Source: Anaeramoeba flamelloides
Lineage: Eukaryota > Metamonada > Anaeramoebidae
DNA: 64,000 bases
Direction of reading: 5' to 3'
Assembly (NCBI GenBank): GCA_027625915.1
Contig: JANTQA010000047.1
Coordinates: 6,200,001-6,264,000 of the forward strand
Of the stretch, positions 1 through 9,800 are shown piece after piece. The notes below the pieces were generated by a model, which did not search any database, was not told the origin of the DNA, and saw nothing but the letters and a program-made list of their open reading frames with translations. The number at the start of each line of letters is the position of its first letter. The first letter of the stretch is position 1. The translations under genes and the position numbers were made by a program.

Positions 1-1504
1 GTTTTTTTGAAAAATTTTTGACTATTTTTTACTATCATAACGATATTATTTAATTAGTTGATCATCTGTAAAAGTTGGAATATCCGAGTTTTCGAATTTG
101 GATTTCAAATGAAAAATCTTTTTTTTTTTTTTTTTCAGAACAATCAACTATAATTGCATATTTAATCATCATCTTTCTCTCTTTTTTTTATTGAATTAAT
201 TGATAAAGTTTTATAAGATAATTCTTATCACATATTATTTTCAGTGTATTAAACAAGTGGGCTCTATATCTTCTTCAGATTGTTCGTTTTTAAATATTTT
301 ATTTTCTGTTTGATTAATTTATTGTGTTTTTTTCTTCTAGAGCCCACCCTATTTTCAAAAATATATCTTTTATTGATTTTTTAATAGTTCTTAGGGTGTC
401 TGTTTATTTGAGTTATTGTTTTATCTTTTTAATTTACTGATTGTTTTAGATTTTATTATATTTATTCATAGCCTTATCTTTTTCTTTTATTGTTATTTTA
501 TCTTTCCTTTTATTATTTTTTTATACATTTTTAAGATTAATATGGGTATTTTGAACACCAATATTTATATTTTTAAATTTGAAGTTAATAATTTTAAGGT
601 GGGATATCCCATATATAAATCATTTTTTTTTTTTTTTTTGAAAAATTAACTAAAAAGGATAAAAAAATGTTTTTTTTTCCCAGGCTTATTTATTTTGGCT
701 ATTTTTTACAAAAAAAATCTATATTAGATAATATTCTGCAGATTATGAGTATTATTGTTTTTTTTTTCTCTCTCTCTCTCTCTCTTTTTTTTTTTTTGAT
801 AAATAAATGGTTAAGTTTTTTGTTAAGGCCCGTAAAAATAAAAAATAGAAGAAACAGATGAATAGAAGAAATGTGAGCTTTCTTTTGATTTTGAATAACA
901 AGTTATACTATTTATTAAAAAATAAATAAAAAGTTTAACTAGTGTTGTTATAGGTTAGTGTCATATTTTTTGAGAGACTAAAGATGGTGAATAAAATAAC
1001 CGTTTACTATCCATTCTATGGAAAAAATCCAAAAAGTTGGATTACAGAATTAATATAAATTAACAAAAATAATCAACAATTTAATAATAATATATTCAAT
1101 CTTATTCAAAATAAAGATTTGTTGTTTGTTTTATTGTTAATTGGTGTTGAAGAAATATATTATTCTTTATTGAAATTATTAAACACGTATTTAGAAATTA
1201 GGGGAAGTAGCCAAGGGTTCTTGGGTTTTTTTTTTTTGCTTTTTGAAATTAAACTAAAATTTATTAAATTTCTTTTTAATTTCAAAAAGTAAAAAAGAAA
1301 AAAAAAACAAGAAAAAGAAAATAACTTTTTAAAAATATTGTAATTAGAAAAAGTTGTTTTCTAGTTGAGAGTAATTACTTTTAATACAATTATTAATTTT
1401 TAAAAAAAAATTTCTATTTGAAATTTTAAAAAATCAATTAATAAAAAAACTTTTTAGATTTTTTTAAATTGATTTTAATTTGTTGAAGGTCTTCTCGTTT
1501 CAAC
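1..1504. other. AT-rich intergenic stretch, no gene seen
   Basis: No coding exon is recognisable on either strand. The open frames here are poly-T or poly-A low complexity (Phe/Lys/Ile only). It holds a (TC)n microsatellite near 768-784. A short inverted pair lies around 256-265 and 338-347 (GTGGGCTCTA / TAGAGCCCAC). A stem formed by AT-rich arms lies near 1225-1290. At 1199 a string GGGGAAGTAGCC resembles the termini of the TTAA-target elements described elsewhere, but no matching second end was found. Confidence 0.5.
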
Positions 1505-1640
1505 AAATAACAACACATGTAATTTGACGCATTATTTTGGCAACATGCAAATTTTTTTTCAATTTGGGTGCTATAAATATCACAATATCAAGAAAAATGC
1601 ATTTTTTATTTACTCAACTTCGCACATTTTACTACCGTTA
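1505..1640 (+). repeat. Dispersed repeat family N, copy 1
   Basis: About 130 bp are shared with 26925-27030 in the same orientation and with 13625-13735 inverted. The common core reads roughly ACACAT-AATTTGAC, a variable A/T stretch, then GCTA-AAATATCAC and TATCAAGAAAA. The three copies differ by many substitutions and small indels, so the family is old. No termini, target duplication or coding capacity was recognised. Confidence 0.55.
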
Positions 1641-1729
1641 TCAAATTTTACAAAATAAGATAGTTGAATTTTACAAATATGGAAATTATCTTTTTTTCAA
1701 GTTTAAAATAATTATTGTTATTTAATTGG

Positions 1730-2246
1730 AATTAGGTTTAATTTTCACTCAATATATTTCCAAACTTGGTGATTTTAGTTTAAATGGTATTTTTATATCT
1801 TTTTTCCATACAATATACTTTCATTTTTCTTCTGAAAAAAAAATATTTTTTTGATATAATTTGAAATTATCAAGAAATTCCTAAAAAGTATTTTAACTTT
1901 GATTGTTAACTTTACTTTTTTTGAAACAGTTTTCAAGAGACTTATAAAAAAAGATTTTTGTAGATCTAAATCCAAAAAAATGTGTATATTGGATGAAAGT
2001 AAAATTTTTGTTGGAAAAAATGTTTTGAAACTTTATTTCCTTGATATAAAGAAAGTGAAATCCAACCAAAAAGTCCAAAAAATTGATAAAAATTTAACGG
2101 TATGTTGAATTTTGAACTTTTTTGAAAATAAGAATATTATATCAAATATTTATAAACAATAATTCATTTCTAAAAAAACAGTATTTAAAACAAGTCATGT
2201 TGGTTTTAGAGTTATCTGATTTTTATTTGGTTTTTCAATTTTAATT
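1730..2246 (+). repeat. Decayed relic of the 54.6 kb TTAA-element family
   Basis: Blocks of this stretch (fused AATTCATTTCT, A-rich runs, GTCATGTTGGTTTTAGAG, TTTTTCAATTTTAATTAC) run in the same order as in 18230-18896 and in the right half of the intact element 54614-55828. The copy is heavily diverged and its ends cannot be placed. It abuts the TA-target element that begins at 2248. Confidence 0.4.
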
Positions 2247-2589
2247 ACAGTCGGTCCCACTTTTAAGGTACAAACTAGAACGAAATTTAAGGCACAATAA
2301 AAATCTCAAATTAAGGCACAAAATTTAGATTCTAGTAAAATATATTGTGAAAAAAAAATTACAAATTATGCACCTTAATTTGAGATTTTTTTGTTCCTTA
2401 AATTTCTTTGAAAATTTGTGTCTTAAGGGAGTAGCCACGGTAAAGGAAAAATTTTCACTTTTTTACAATTTTAAAGAGGATCAGAAATTAACATTTTCGA
2501 CTTTGGTTGTAACTCATTGATTTTTATTATTTAAAGTAATTCATTCATTAGATTTTTTAAATTTTTTTTTCAAAAGTCTCAAAGAAATT

Positions 2590-2683
2590 GTCACAATAGA
2601 ATGTTGAGTTGAATTGCTTAAAATAGTGTTTTGAATGTTGAATAACTTATCTTTTATCCTTAACTCAACATTCTATTGTGGCA
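2590..2683. repeat. Short hairpin insertion
   Basis: The left arm GTCACAATAGAATGTTGAGT and the right arm AACTCAACATTCTATTGTGG are inverted copies about 21-23 bp long with a loop of about 50 bp. A related end (CACCATGGAATGTTGAG) occurs at 36187-36203 close to a TTAAGGGG string. It is probably a tiny MITE nested in the surrounding element. Confidence 0.5.
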
Positions 2684-3042
2684 TTTAATTTTCTAATTTT
2701 TTATTTTTTCATCATTTTTGTGATTTTTAAATCCTGAAAACAAAAACAATTAAGAATATTTTTTTATTAGTGACATTTGGGATTAATGGATTTTTTTTTA
2801 AATGAAAAATAGCATTACAATTGAGAGAATCCCAAAAGGAAACATAAATTGGACTTAAATAACTAGAAGAATTCCAAAAAAGAATAATTAAGTCAAATTA
2901 TTACTTTTAGGATTTTTAAATCGTTGGGTTTGGTGGAATTGGAGAAGTGAATATGATTATATGTTATAAAATTTTAAACTAAAATTTGTATAAGTTTTAT
3001 TCTAAGCATCTAAAATTATCTTCTCCTAAAAAAAAAAAACTA

Positions 3043-3555
3043 AACTCCATTCCAAAAATTTGGACACATCTAAAATCAAAAATAGGAAAACAAAAACTCA
3101 ATTTATTATATTTTTCCAAACGTAATATAAAAGCATATTTGATTAACATGGTATTAATGGTTTTTATAAGTAATCAATTTCATCCAAATATAAGAAAACA
3201 ATATAAATCAAAAAATCAAAAAGAGTGTGTCAAAAATAAGGAAAACAGCTGAAATGAAAGAGTTTGAACAAAAAATATATTGTTAGATTTGTTAAAATTA
3301 CACCAACAATTGGTGATCGATCAAATGATAAGATACCGTGGACCAATTGTATGTGGATTTTTCAATTTAAGAAACTCTACTGTAACCATCTATCAACCAT
3401 CGATTGAAAATTTTTCCAGATCTAAAGAAACAGATTAAGTAACTGAAAAAAAAGAAAATGAAAACAAAAAAGACAAAAAATGAAATAGTTTGTTGAATTA
3501 AAATTAATTTCCAATTGGATGTAAAACATCTTATTGTTATTCTCCCGACTGTTTA
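3043..3555 (+). repeat. Repeat shared with 11714-12225
   Basis: It starts CCATTCCAAAAATTTGGACA and ends near ACTGTTTAAACTGT, and is colinear over about 500 bp with 11714-12225. Matching islands include GATCGATCAAAT-ATAAGATACC and AGATTAAGTAACTGA. The start resembles Tc1-type inverted-repeat ends (TCCAAAAxTTTGGACAC). No transposase motif could be read; the open frames are Lys/Asn-rich shadows. Confidence 0.5.
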
Positions 3556-4367
3556 AACTGTATCCAATTAATGTAATTAAGTTTATTTTGATAAAAAAAA
3601 AATAAAATAAAAAAAAATATTTTATCAATATAATCCCTTTTTTTTTATTGTTGAACATTACTAAAAAAAAAAATCTCAAATAATTTTTTTAAAAAAATTT
3701 TTAGAGAATCTACGATCACACGCCACTAAAATAAAATATTCTTATCTCATCTCTCTCGAATTTTTATCATGTCTTAGGGTGTAGCTACTCCCTTAAAAGT
3801 GGGACTGACTGTATATGAAAAAATTTTTTTTATTTTGGGTTCAAATCTACTAAAATATACTTTTATTACTACTATTCACTGAATAAACATCTGCAAAAAA
3901 GCGTTTTTAATAATATAATATTTTGGGAATTGTGGTTTTATACCCATTAGACCCTGTATATATAATTACTAGGTTATCTTTTTTTTCTTTTTTTTTTTTT
4001 TTTTTTGAAGCCAAGTTATTATTTCCTTAAGTGTCATTTTTGATATTGAAATCCAATGAATTATGCGTTTTTATTTTGTTAAGGTTGTTGGAAAATCTTA
4101 CAAATATTTTTTTAGTCATATCAAAGAACAAAAAAATGATACTTTTTATATATTTTTTTGTGTTATCTCTGGTATCTAAATGAAAAAGTAGGTTTGGAAA
4201 AAACAAACTTTTGAGAAAATTTCTACTTTGGTGAAAGTAACGAACCTTGAAATATGGCTGAAAAGTTTCTATTGTTTATATTTGATCTGTGGATTCAGTT
4301 GAGAGGATTTCTCATTTTCATTTATTAAATCAAAATTGAGAAAAATGCAAAAAATTTTGAAATTATT

Positions 4368-4745
4368 TTTTTTTTTTTTTTGAAGAAGTGTAAATTACAT
4401 TCTAAGTACATTTTTAGGAAAATTCCCGTACATTAATTTAAGGGTAAAACCATAGATTCCATGGTTATTAATTAAAGAAAATAATTTTAAACTATCACAA
4501 CGTAAAATTAATTCATTAAAATTTAATTCTTTTAATTTATTTAAAAATAATCGATACTTTATATAGAAAGGACACACCCATAAAAAATAATCAATATTTT
4601 CTATTATTTGTTTCAGTTCATACTCTAAGCATAAAGGATAAATTTTATTTGAGTTTTTATTGTTTACATAGAAGTATCTATTTAAGTAGTTGCTAAATGT
4701 TCTGAATTTTTAAAATTGTTGAGTTTGATGGATAACGAAATATTT
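4368..4745 (-). pseudogene. 5'-truncated LINE, C-terminal ORF fragment and A-tail
   Basis: Read on the minus strand the frame gives YPLCLEYELKQIIENIDYFL, then WVCPFYIKYR and about 50 more residues before a stop at 4395. The pattern CPLC, an aromatic-rich stretch, then a second Cys and an Arg matches the cysteine-containing tail after the reverse transcriptase of many non-LTR retrotransposons. The minus-strand 3' end runs straight into a poly-A tract (T run at about 4366-4382 on +), as expected for a LINE insertion. The reverse transcriptase itself is absent, so this is a typical dead 5'-truncated copy. Confidence 0.55.
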
Positions 4746-4800
4746 GATGATTAATAAATAGTTGTTTTTGGTTTAATTATTTCGAAATATTTTTATATAG

Positions 4801-4888
4801 TGTAGTGGGGTGTCGTCAAGTACAGTTGAGTGTCGTAAAGTGCCGCAAAGTGCTGTATAGTGCTGTAAAGGGCCGTAGAGTGCCTAGG
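4801..4888. repeat. 10-bp-period tandem array (TGCCGTAAAG consensus)
   Basis: The sequence divides exactly into decamers: TGTAGTGGGG, TGTCGTCAAG, TACAGTTGAG, TGTCGTAAAG, TGCCGCAAAG, TGCTGTATAG, TGCTGTAAAG, GGCCGTAGAG, TGCCTAGG. It is markedly richer in G and CpG than its surroundings. A second shorter array with the same decamer lies at 22068-22117. In both places the array is near a TTTATTTCAAAAAGTAAAAAA motif, so it is probably the internal tandem part of a dispersed element. Confidence 0.7.
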
Positions 4889-6850
4889 TTTTTTTGAGGA
4901 TTTCAGTTTTATTTTTTAAGTGTTCTAGTTTTTTTGGGGGTTTTCTATTTTATTTATGAAGTGTTCTAGGTTTTTTTTTAATTTGTGAAATGAAAAGAAA
5001 ATTTCTTCAATTGTCCGTTTATTTCAAAAAGTAAAAAAAACATACCAACGATTTTTTCCCAAATTTAATTTTCTCAAAAGATCTTTCATGAAAAACTCCA
5101 CAAAACCTTTCCCACAAAACTTTCAACCAAATTTATATTGATAGAACCATTTATTTTTGAGAAAAACAATCAAAAACAAAAAAAATTTTATGATAAATTC
5201 ATCCAATCTCTGAAAATTTTTGCTTCATTTTCCATTTTAAGAATTATTTTTATTCAAGCTTTGTAATTATGTATTTTATGGGTTTAAATGTTTAGAAAGT
5301 TCCAAAATTGGTTTGTCTACAAAAGGATCTTTCTCAAAAGTTGTTTTAAAAGTTGAGGGACATAGGTTACACAAAAATCCAAATTAAATTACAAATTGAT
5401 TGAATTTATTAGTAACAAAAAAGCAAGAAAAATAATCTGCTTTGGGTATTGGGTAAAGGGTACTCTGTCCAAAACTTAAAAGAAAAAACTTATTCTCCTC
5501 AAATGTTGTTGATAACCTCTATCCAAAAAAAAACAAAAAGAATCAATACAAAAACTAAAAAACAAAGAGAAAGCCACAATTCCTTTGGAAGAATTATTCT
5601 GATTTATGTTGAAAAGGGAACAACCAAAGTAACCCAATCGTAAATACTCATCAGCATTGCGATCTTTTAAAGTTAGAGTTGTTTTGTTTATTTTAAGAAT
5701 GTTCGAATTGATCGTCTTTTTCATGGAAGAAAATCGTGATTAATTTTCATGTTCGTTTTCACATTTCTTAAGAAAGGTGTTCAAGTTTAAGTGTCTAATT
5801 TTTTCGTTTATTCATTTTTCATTGAAAAAAATAAATTAAAATGATTTTTTGATCCTATTGCGAGAAAATTTAGAAGGGTACTATTGACACAAATTTAAAG
5901 GAAATTCCTTCAAATGTCCTTGAGTTCATTGGAATTTTCAATTGTAGTTCTTAAGATGTACAAAAACTTTTTTGGGCAAGAATTTGTTTATGGAATGTTT
6001 TAATTTTTTTTTAATTCCAATTTGCGAAAATTTGAAAAAACGGATCAATTCTTATACAACAATTATTCCGATCCTATTATCAAATTTCTAATCGAATTGT
6101 TTGATCAATAATGTTTTTTAATTTGATTCTTAGATCTTCACAAGGGTAAAAACAATTAAATGTATTTCACGAGCAGTTTCATGGATTATTGTTTTTGAAA
6201 CTTTTTAAAGAAAAGAAATCTCGAAAATATTATTTTTTTGTAAAAGTTTTCCATTTAAAAAACTACACAAATCTGATGTTCTTAAATTTTTCATCTGATC
6301 ACTTTGAACCAATCGGCAAATCAAATTTTCAACTCAATATTGCCAAATGAAACCAAAGAAAAATTTTATGAATTCATTTTATTTCTCTAAATTATTTTTT
6401 TTTTTTTTATATTAACTCCACAAAGTGTACAAAAACATTTGGACACTGGTAAAAAAAAAAACGTCAATGAACCTCAAAGAATTTAAATTCTTAATTTTTT
6501 GTCCATTCTAATTCAACTATTCAAACTTTGAAAAGTTAAATAAAAAAGTTTCAAAAAATATATTAAGATTTTGAGGTAAAGCTCGAAAGATCTTGGAGAA
6601 AAAAATTAACAATTTAAAGAGAAATAGTCATTACAAAAAAGAATTTGAAAAAAAAAAAAAATTCTCTTTTTGAATTCGAATATGAATCAGACAATTCAGT
6701 TTTTACACAAAAAATTTCAAGAAAAAAAAAAAAAGAGATAGGGGATTAGTTATGGGGAAATTTTTAACAACAAACCATTTTTTAGAGTTTTTCTCAAAAT
6801 ATAATTTTTTTTTTTCCAAAAAAAAACAAACTTTTTGGATTTTTCTTTTT
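4889..6850. other. Intergenic region upstream of the LEA-like gene
   Basis: No gene is recognised. It holds the tail of the decamer-associated repeat to about 5060. At 6427-6451 a Tc1-like end (GTGTACAAAAACATTTGGACACTGG) has no partner found nearby. A minus-strand open stretch at 5476-5724 has a mixed codon pattern (includes NADEYLRLGYFG) but no recognisable family. An AT-rich leader precedes the gene start at 6851. Confidence 0.4.
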
Positions 6851-9800
6851 ATGACTAATATTGTAGATTACTCAAGTGACGATGGTATTGAGTTAAATGA
6901 GCTCCACAATATTGAAAAAACGGATAACGTCGTGAATACGCAGACAAACACCCCTAACCAATCCACACATTCCATGCAACAAAAGCGAATGAACTCGAGT
7001 TCCAATGAAGAGTCTTCAAGCTCGAGCTCGAGCTCGAGCTTGAAGGTGAGTTCGGAAAGTGGCAAGGAAGTCGACAGTGACAAGGAGAGTGAAATTGTTG
7101 TGACAAGTGATCAGTTGAGTGGGAGTGGGAGTGACGAACACACTGGCACCTCACGCGACGGAGAAGAGGAGGAACCAAGGAAGAAGCAAACTCTGCGCCC
7201 TACAACGGCGTCCCGGCTTAGCAGGAAGTCGACAAAAAACAAAAACCGCGAAAGGCCCAAAAGTGCTTTCGAGAAGCTCAAAACGAAGAAGGCGATTGCG
7301 ATCATCGTCTTCTGCTGCTGTCTTGTTGCCGGGCTAATTTACATGTCTGTTGACTTGTATGTCCGTAACGCGCTGGAGAACGCAGACATTGAGATGACTG
7401 ATGTTGAAATCAAGTCGATGGACTCTCAGAGGATGCAGGTCAATACGGAGTTCAAGGTTGAAATCGACTCCCCCGTGCTTGTGGGCTTTTCGATGGCGGA
7501 CTCCAAGATCGGCTACAACGACAAGAACGTGGGGAAGGTGACCTTCTCGAAGAAGTCGTTTAGCACGATCAGCGAAAAGTACAATTCCGACCTAGTTGTG
7601 GACATTAGCGAGCTCGACAACTATTTGGAGATGATCCAGGACTTCATCGAGCTGAGCCAAATCACGATCCCCTTTGAGGTGACGATCAAGTTCCAAGGGA
7701 AGATGTCTCTCTGGAAGGATCGCGAGCTCTCGAAGAAGCTCAGGATCGCCGCATGTGGCAAGGTCTGGCTTGACCTGGGCGAATACGAGCTTCTCGAATT
7801 CGGCCATGAGCTTATTTCGCTGAAATGCGTTGCCACCACGGAGATCAACACAATCGTGAACGCCAACATCCCGCCCCTCCTGTTAGAGATGTACTACAAG
7901 GATCAGCTAATCTCGTCCACGCTCCAGGAGGACGTGCACTTCGAAAAGGGCGCCAACGCAATCGACGCGTTTGCCGATCTGTTGCCCGAAGACACGACGC
8001 TGATCGAAGACTTCATCAACTCCAAGTACCTCAAGTTCCATACAAACATCTTTGTGTACATCGAGGGTGCCGACAAAAGCAGATTGCCCGTTTTGTTCAA
8101 CAAGACGATCAACATCGACGGCTTTGACAATTTCCCCTTCAGGTTGGAGGGCCTCGAGATTGTGGAGGTCAACGATGACAACATCGACCTGATCATGAAG
8201 TTGCAATTTAACAACACCTCGCCAATTAGCGCAGTCTTCCACAAGATGGAGATCGAGATCCTGTACCAAGACGTGGTGATCGACAACGCATTGATCAACG
8301 ACCAGCAACTGGTGCCGGGCCCGAATTACATATCCGTTGACGTCTCATTGGACGAGTCCAAGTCCGATCTTTTGCAGGACTTTGTCATGAACGAGGAGGT
8401 CAGCATTTACCTGCGATGTAACTTAACGGTGAACAAGGGCGGCGACGAAATCGAGATCTTGAACCGCCCCGTGGAGATCGAGGGCCTCTCGGGAATTGAA
8501 TTCGAGTTCACCCAGAACCCACACGTCGTGCTTGAGGAAAACTCGCTCAAGTCCAGCATCGATGTCGATCTGGAATACACCTCGAACTTGGATGCCGAAT
8601 TCGGGAGATGGGACGTCGACATCATCTACGAGGGGATCATAATTGGCACCGCAAGCCAGACGGACGTCATCTTCAAAAAGGGGCCCATCCACTTTGAATT
8701 AGATTTGGACCTTGACTCCACAGAGGTTGACATTGTCCGCGACTTTTTAGATCTTGACGAGGTGACCGTGATTTTGAATGGCACGATCTTCTCGCATGCA
8801 AATTCGCCCAAGGAAGACGGAATCTCCCTGTTTACGAGAAATTTCACAATGCAGGCCTTTGGAGGGTTTGATTTCACCGTGGAGACCATGAGCCTCACCG
8901 AATTCACCAAGACCGAAATGACGGTGATTACGACGATCAATTTCCACAACCCGAGCGACGTCACTGCCGTGATGACGGAAATGAATTTTGATCTCGAATA
9001 CAAGGGGGTAAACATCAGTACGCCCGTGTTTGGCGATATCCAGATCGACTCTGGCGACAACCGCTTGGATTTCGAGTTTGTATTGGACACGTCGACAACA
9101 GATATCTTTGAGGACTTCATCAGGGACGAACAGGCCCACTTCAACCTCTACGCGCAATTTAGGCCCAAGGATTATTTGATCGACATCGAAGTGATCTTGG
9201 ACGGCTTCAACGGCCTCGAATTCGATATCTCCCAGATCCGGATCACCATGATCGAAGATCCAGATCTCACTCTTGAAATTGATACCGATATCGACAACCC
9301 AACAACGCTGGATACAGAATTCGACAAAATTTGGATCCAGCTCTTCTACGAAGACACGTACGTCGGCGACGCGACGCAAAGCAACGCGGTTCTGATCAAG
9401 CAGCAACAAAATGCCTTCACCTTCGTGGCGGACTGCACCGAGAACGGGACGGCCCTCATCGATGATTTCTTCAAGAAGGAAAACATCACCTTCCTGATGA
9501 AGGCCTTCGCAAGGGTGGACGTGGACGACCCCACGCAAAACGATATCGCAGTCTTCGAAAGGCTGATCACGATCGTATCGTTCAATGGGATGCCCTTCGA
9601 ATTGGTCGAGTTCAGCCCCCTGAGCATGACCGACAGCGAAATTGTCGTCAAGATCGATTCCGATCTCGAGAACCCCACAAAGATCACGAACGAATTCGAC
9701 GAGCTCAGGATCGACATCGAATATCAGGACAAATTGATCGGCAACATTTTGCTGACGGAATTCTTTTTGAAGCGCGGCCTCAACGACATCATCCAGGAGG

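Larger units (their letters stand above)
2427..3792. mobile_element. TTAA-target (piggyBac-like) non-autonomous element
   Basis: It is flanked by TTAA at 2423-2426 and 3793-3796. The termini are GGGAGTAGCCAC on the left and its inverse GTAGCTACTCCC on the right (11 of 12 match). It interrupts the palindromic MITE, and the uninterrupted MITE copy at 17264-17455 keeps a single TTAA at the same place, which is a direct empty-site comparison. Duplication of TTAA is the hallmark of piggyBac transposition; the family assignment is an inference from target and termini only. It contains a small hairpin (2590-2683) and a segment (3043-3555) shared with 11714-12225. No transposase is visible. Confidence 0.75.
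2248..3811. mobile_element. Palindromic TA-target MITE, split by a later insertion
   Basis: The left end is TA|CAGTCGGTCCCACTTTTAAG and the right end is CTTAAAAGTGGGACTGACTG|TA, so the terminal inverted repeats are flanked by TA as in the Tc1/mariner/pogo superfamily. Inside, AAATTTAAGGCACAA and TCTCAAATTAAGG recur inverted, so the original element of roughly 200 bp was almost a full palindrome. A 1.37 kb TTAA element (2427-3792) now sits in its right arm. Related copies lie at 17264-17455 (uninterrupted) and 58698-58890 (partial). It is non-autonomous, with no transposase. Confidence 0.75.

Noticed and set aside
416-861. Phe-rich small open frames near the left edge
   Set aside because: Translations of T-rich sequence only; no start context, homology or exon structure.
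5476-5724. Minus-strand open stretch with NADEYLRLGYFG
   Set aside because: Some protein-like codons but Phe/Ser-rich ends, no splice context and no family; too weak to call.
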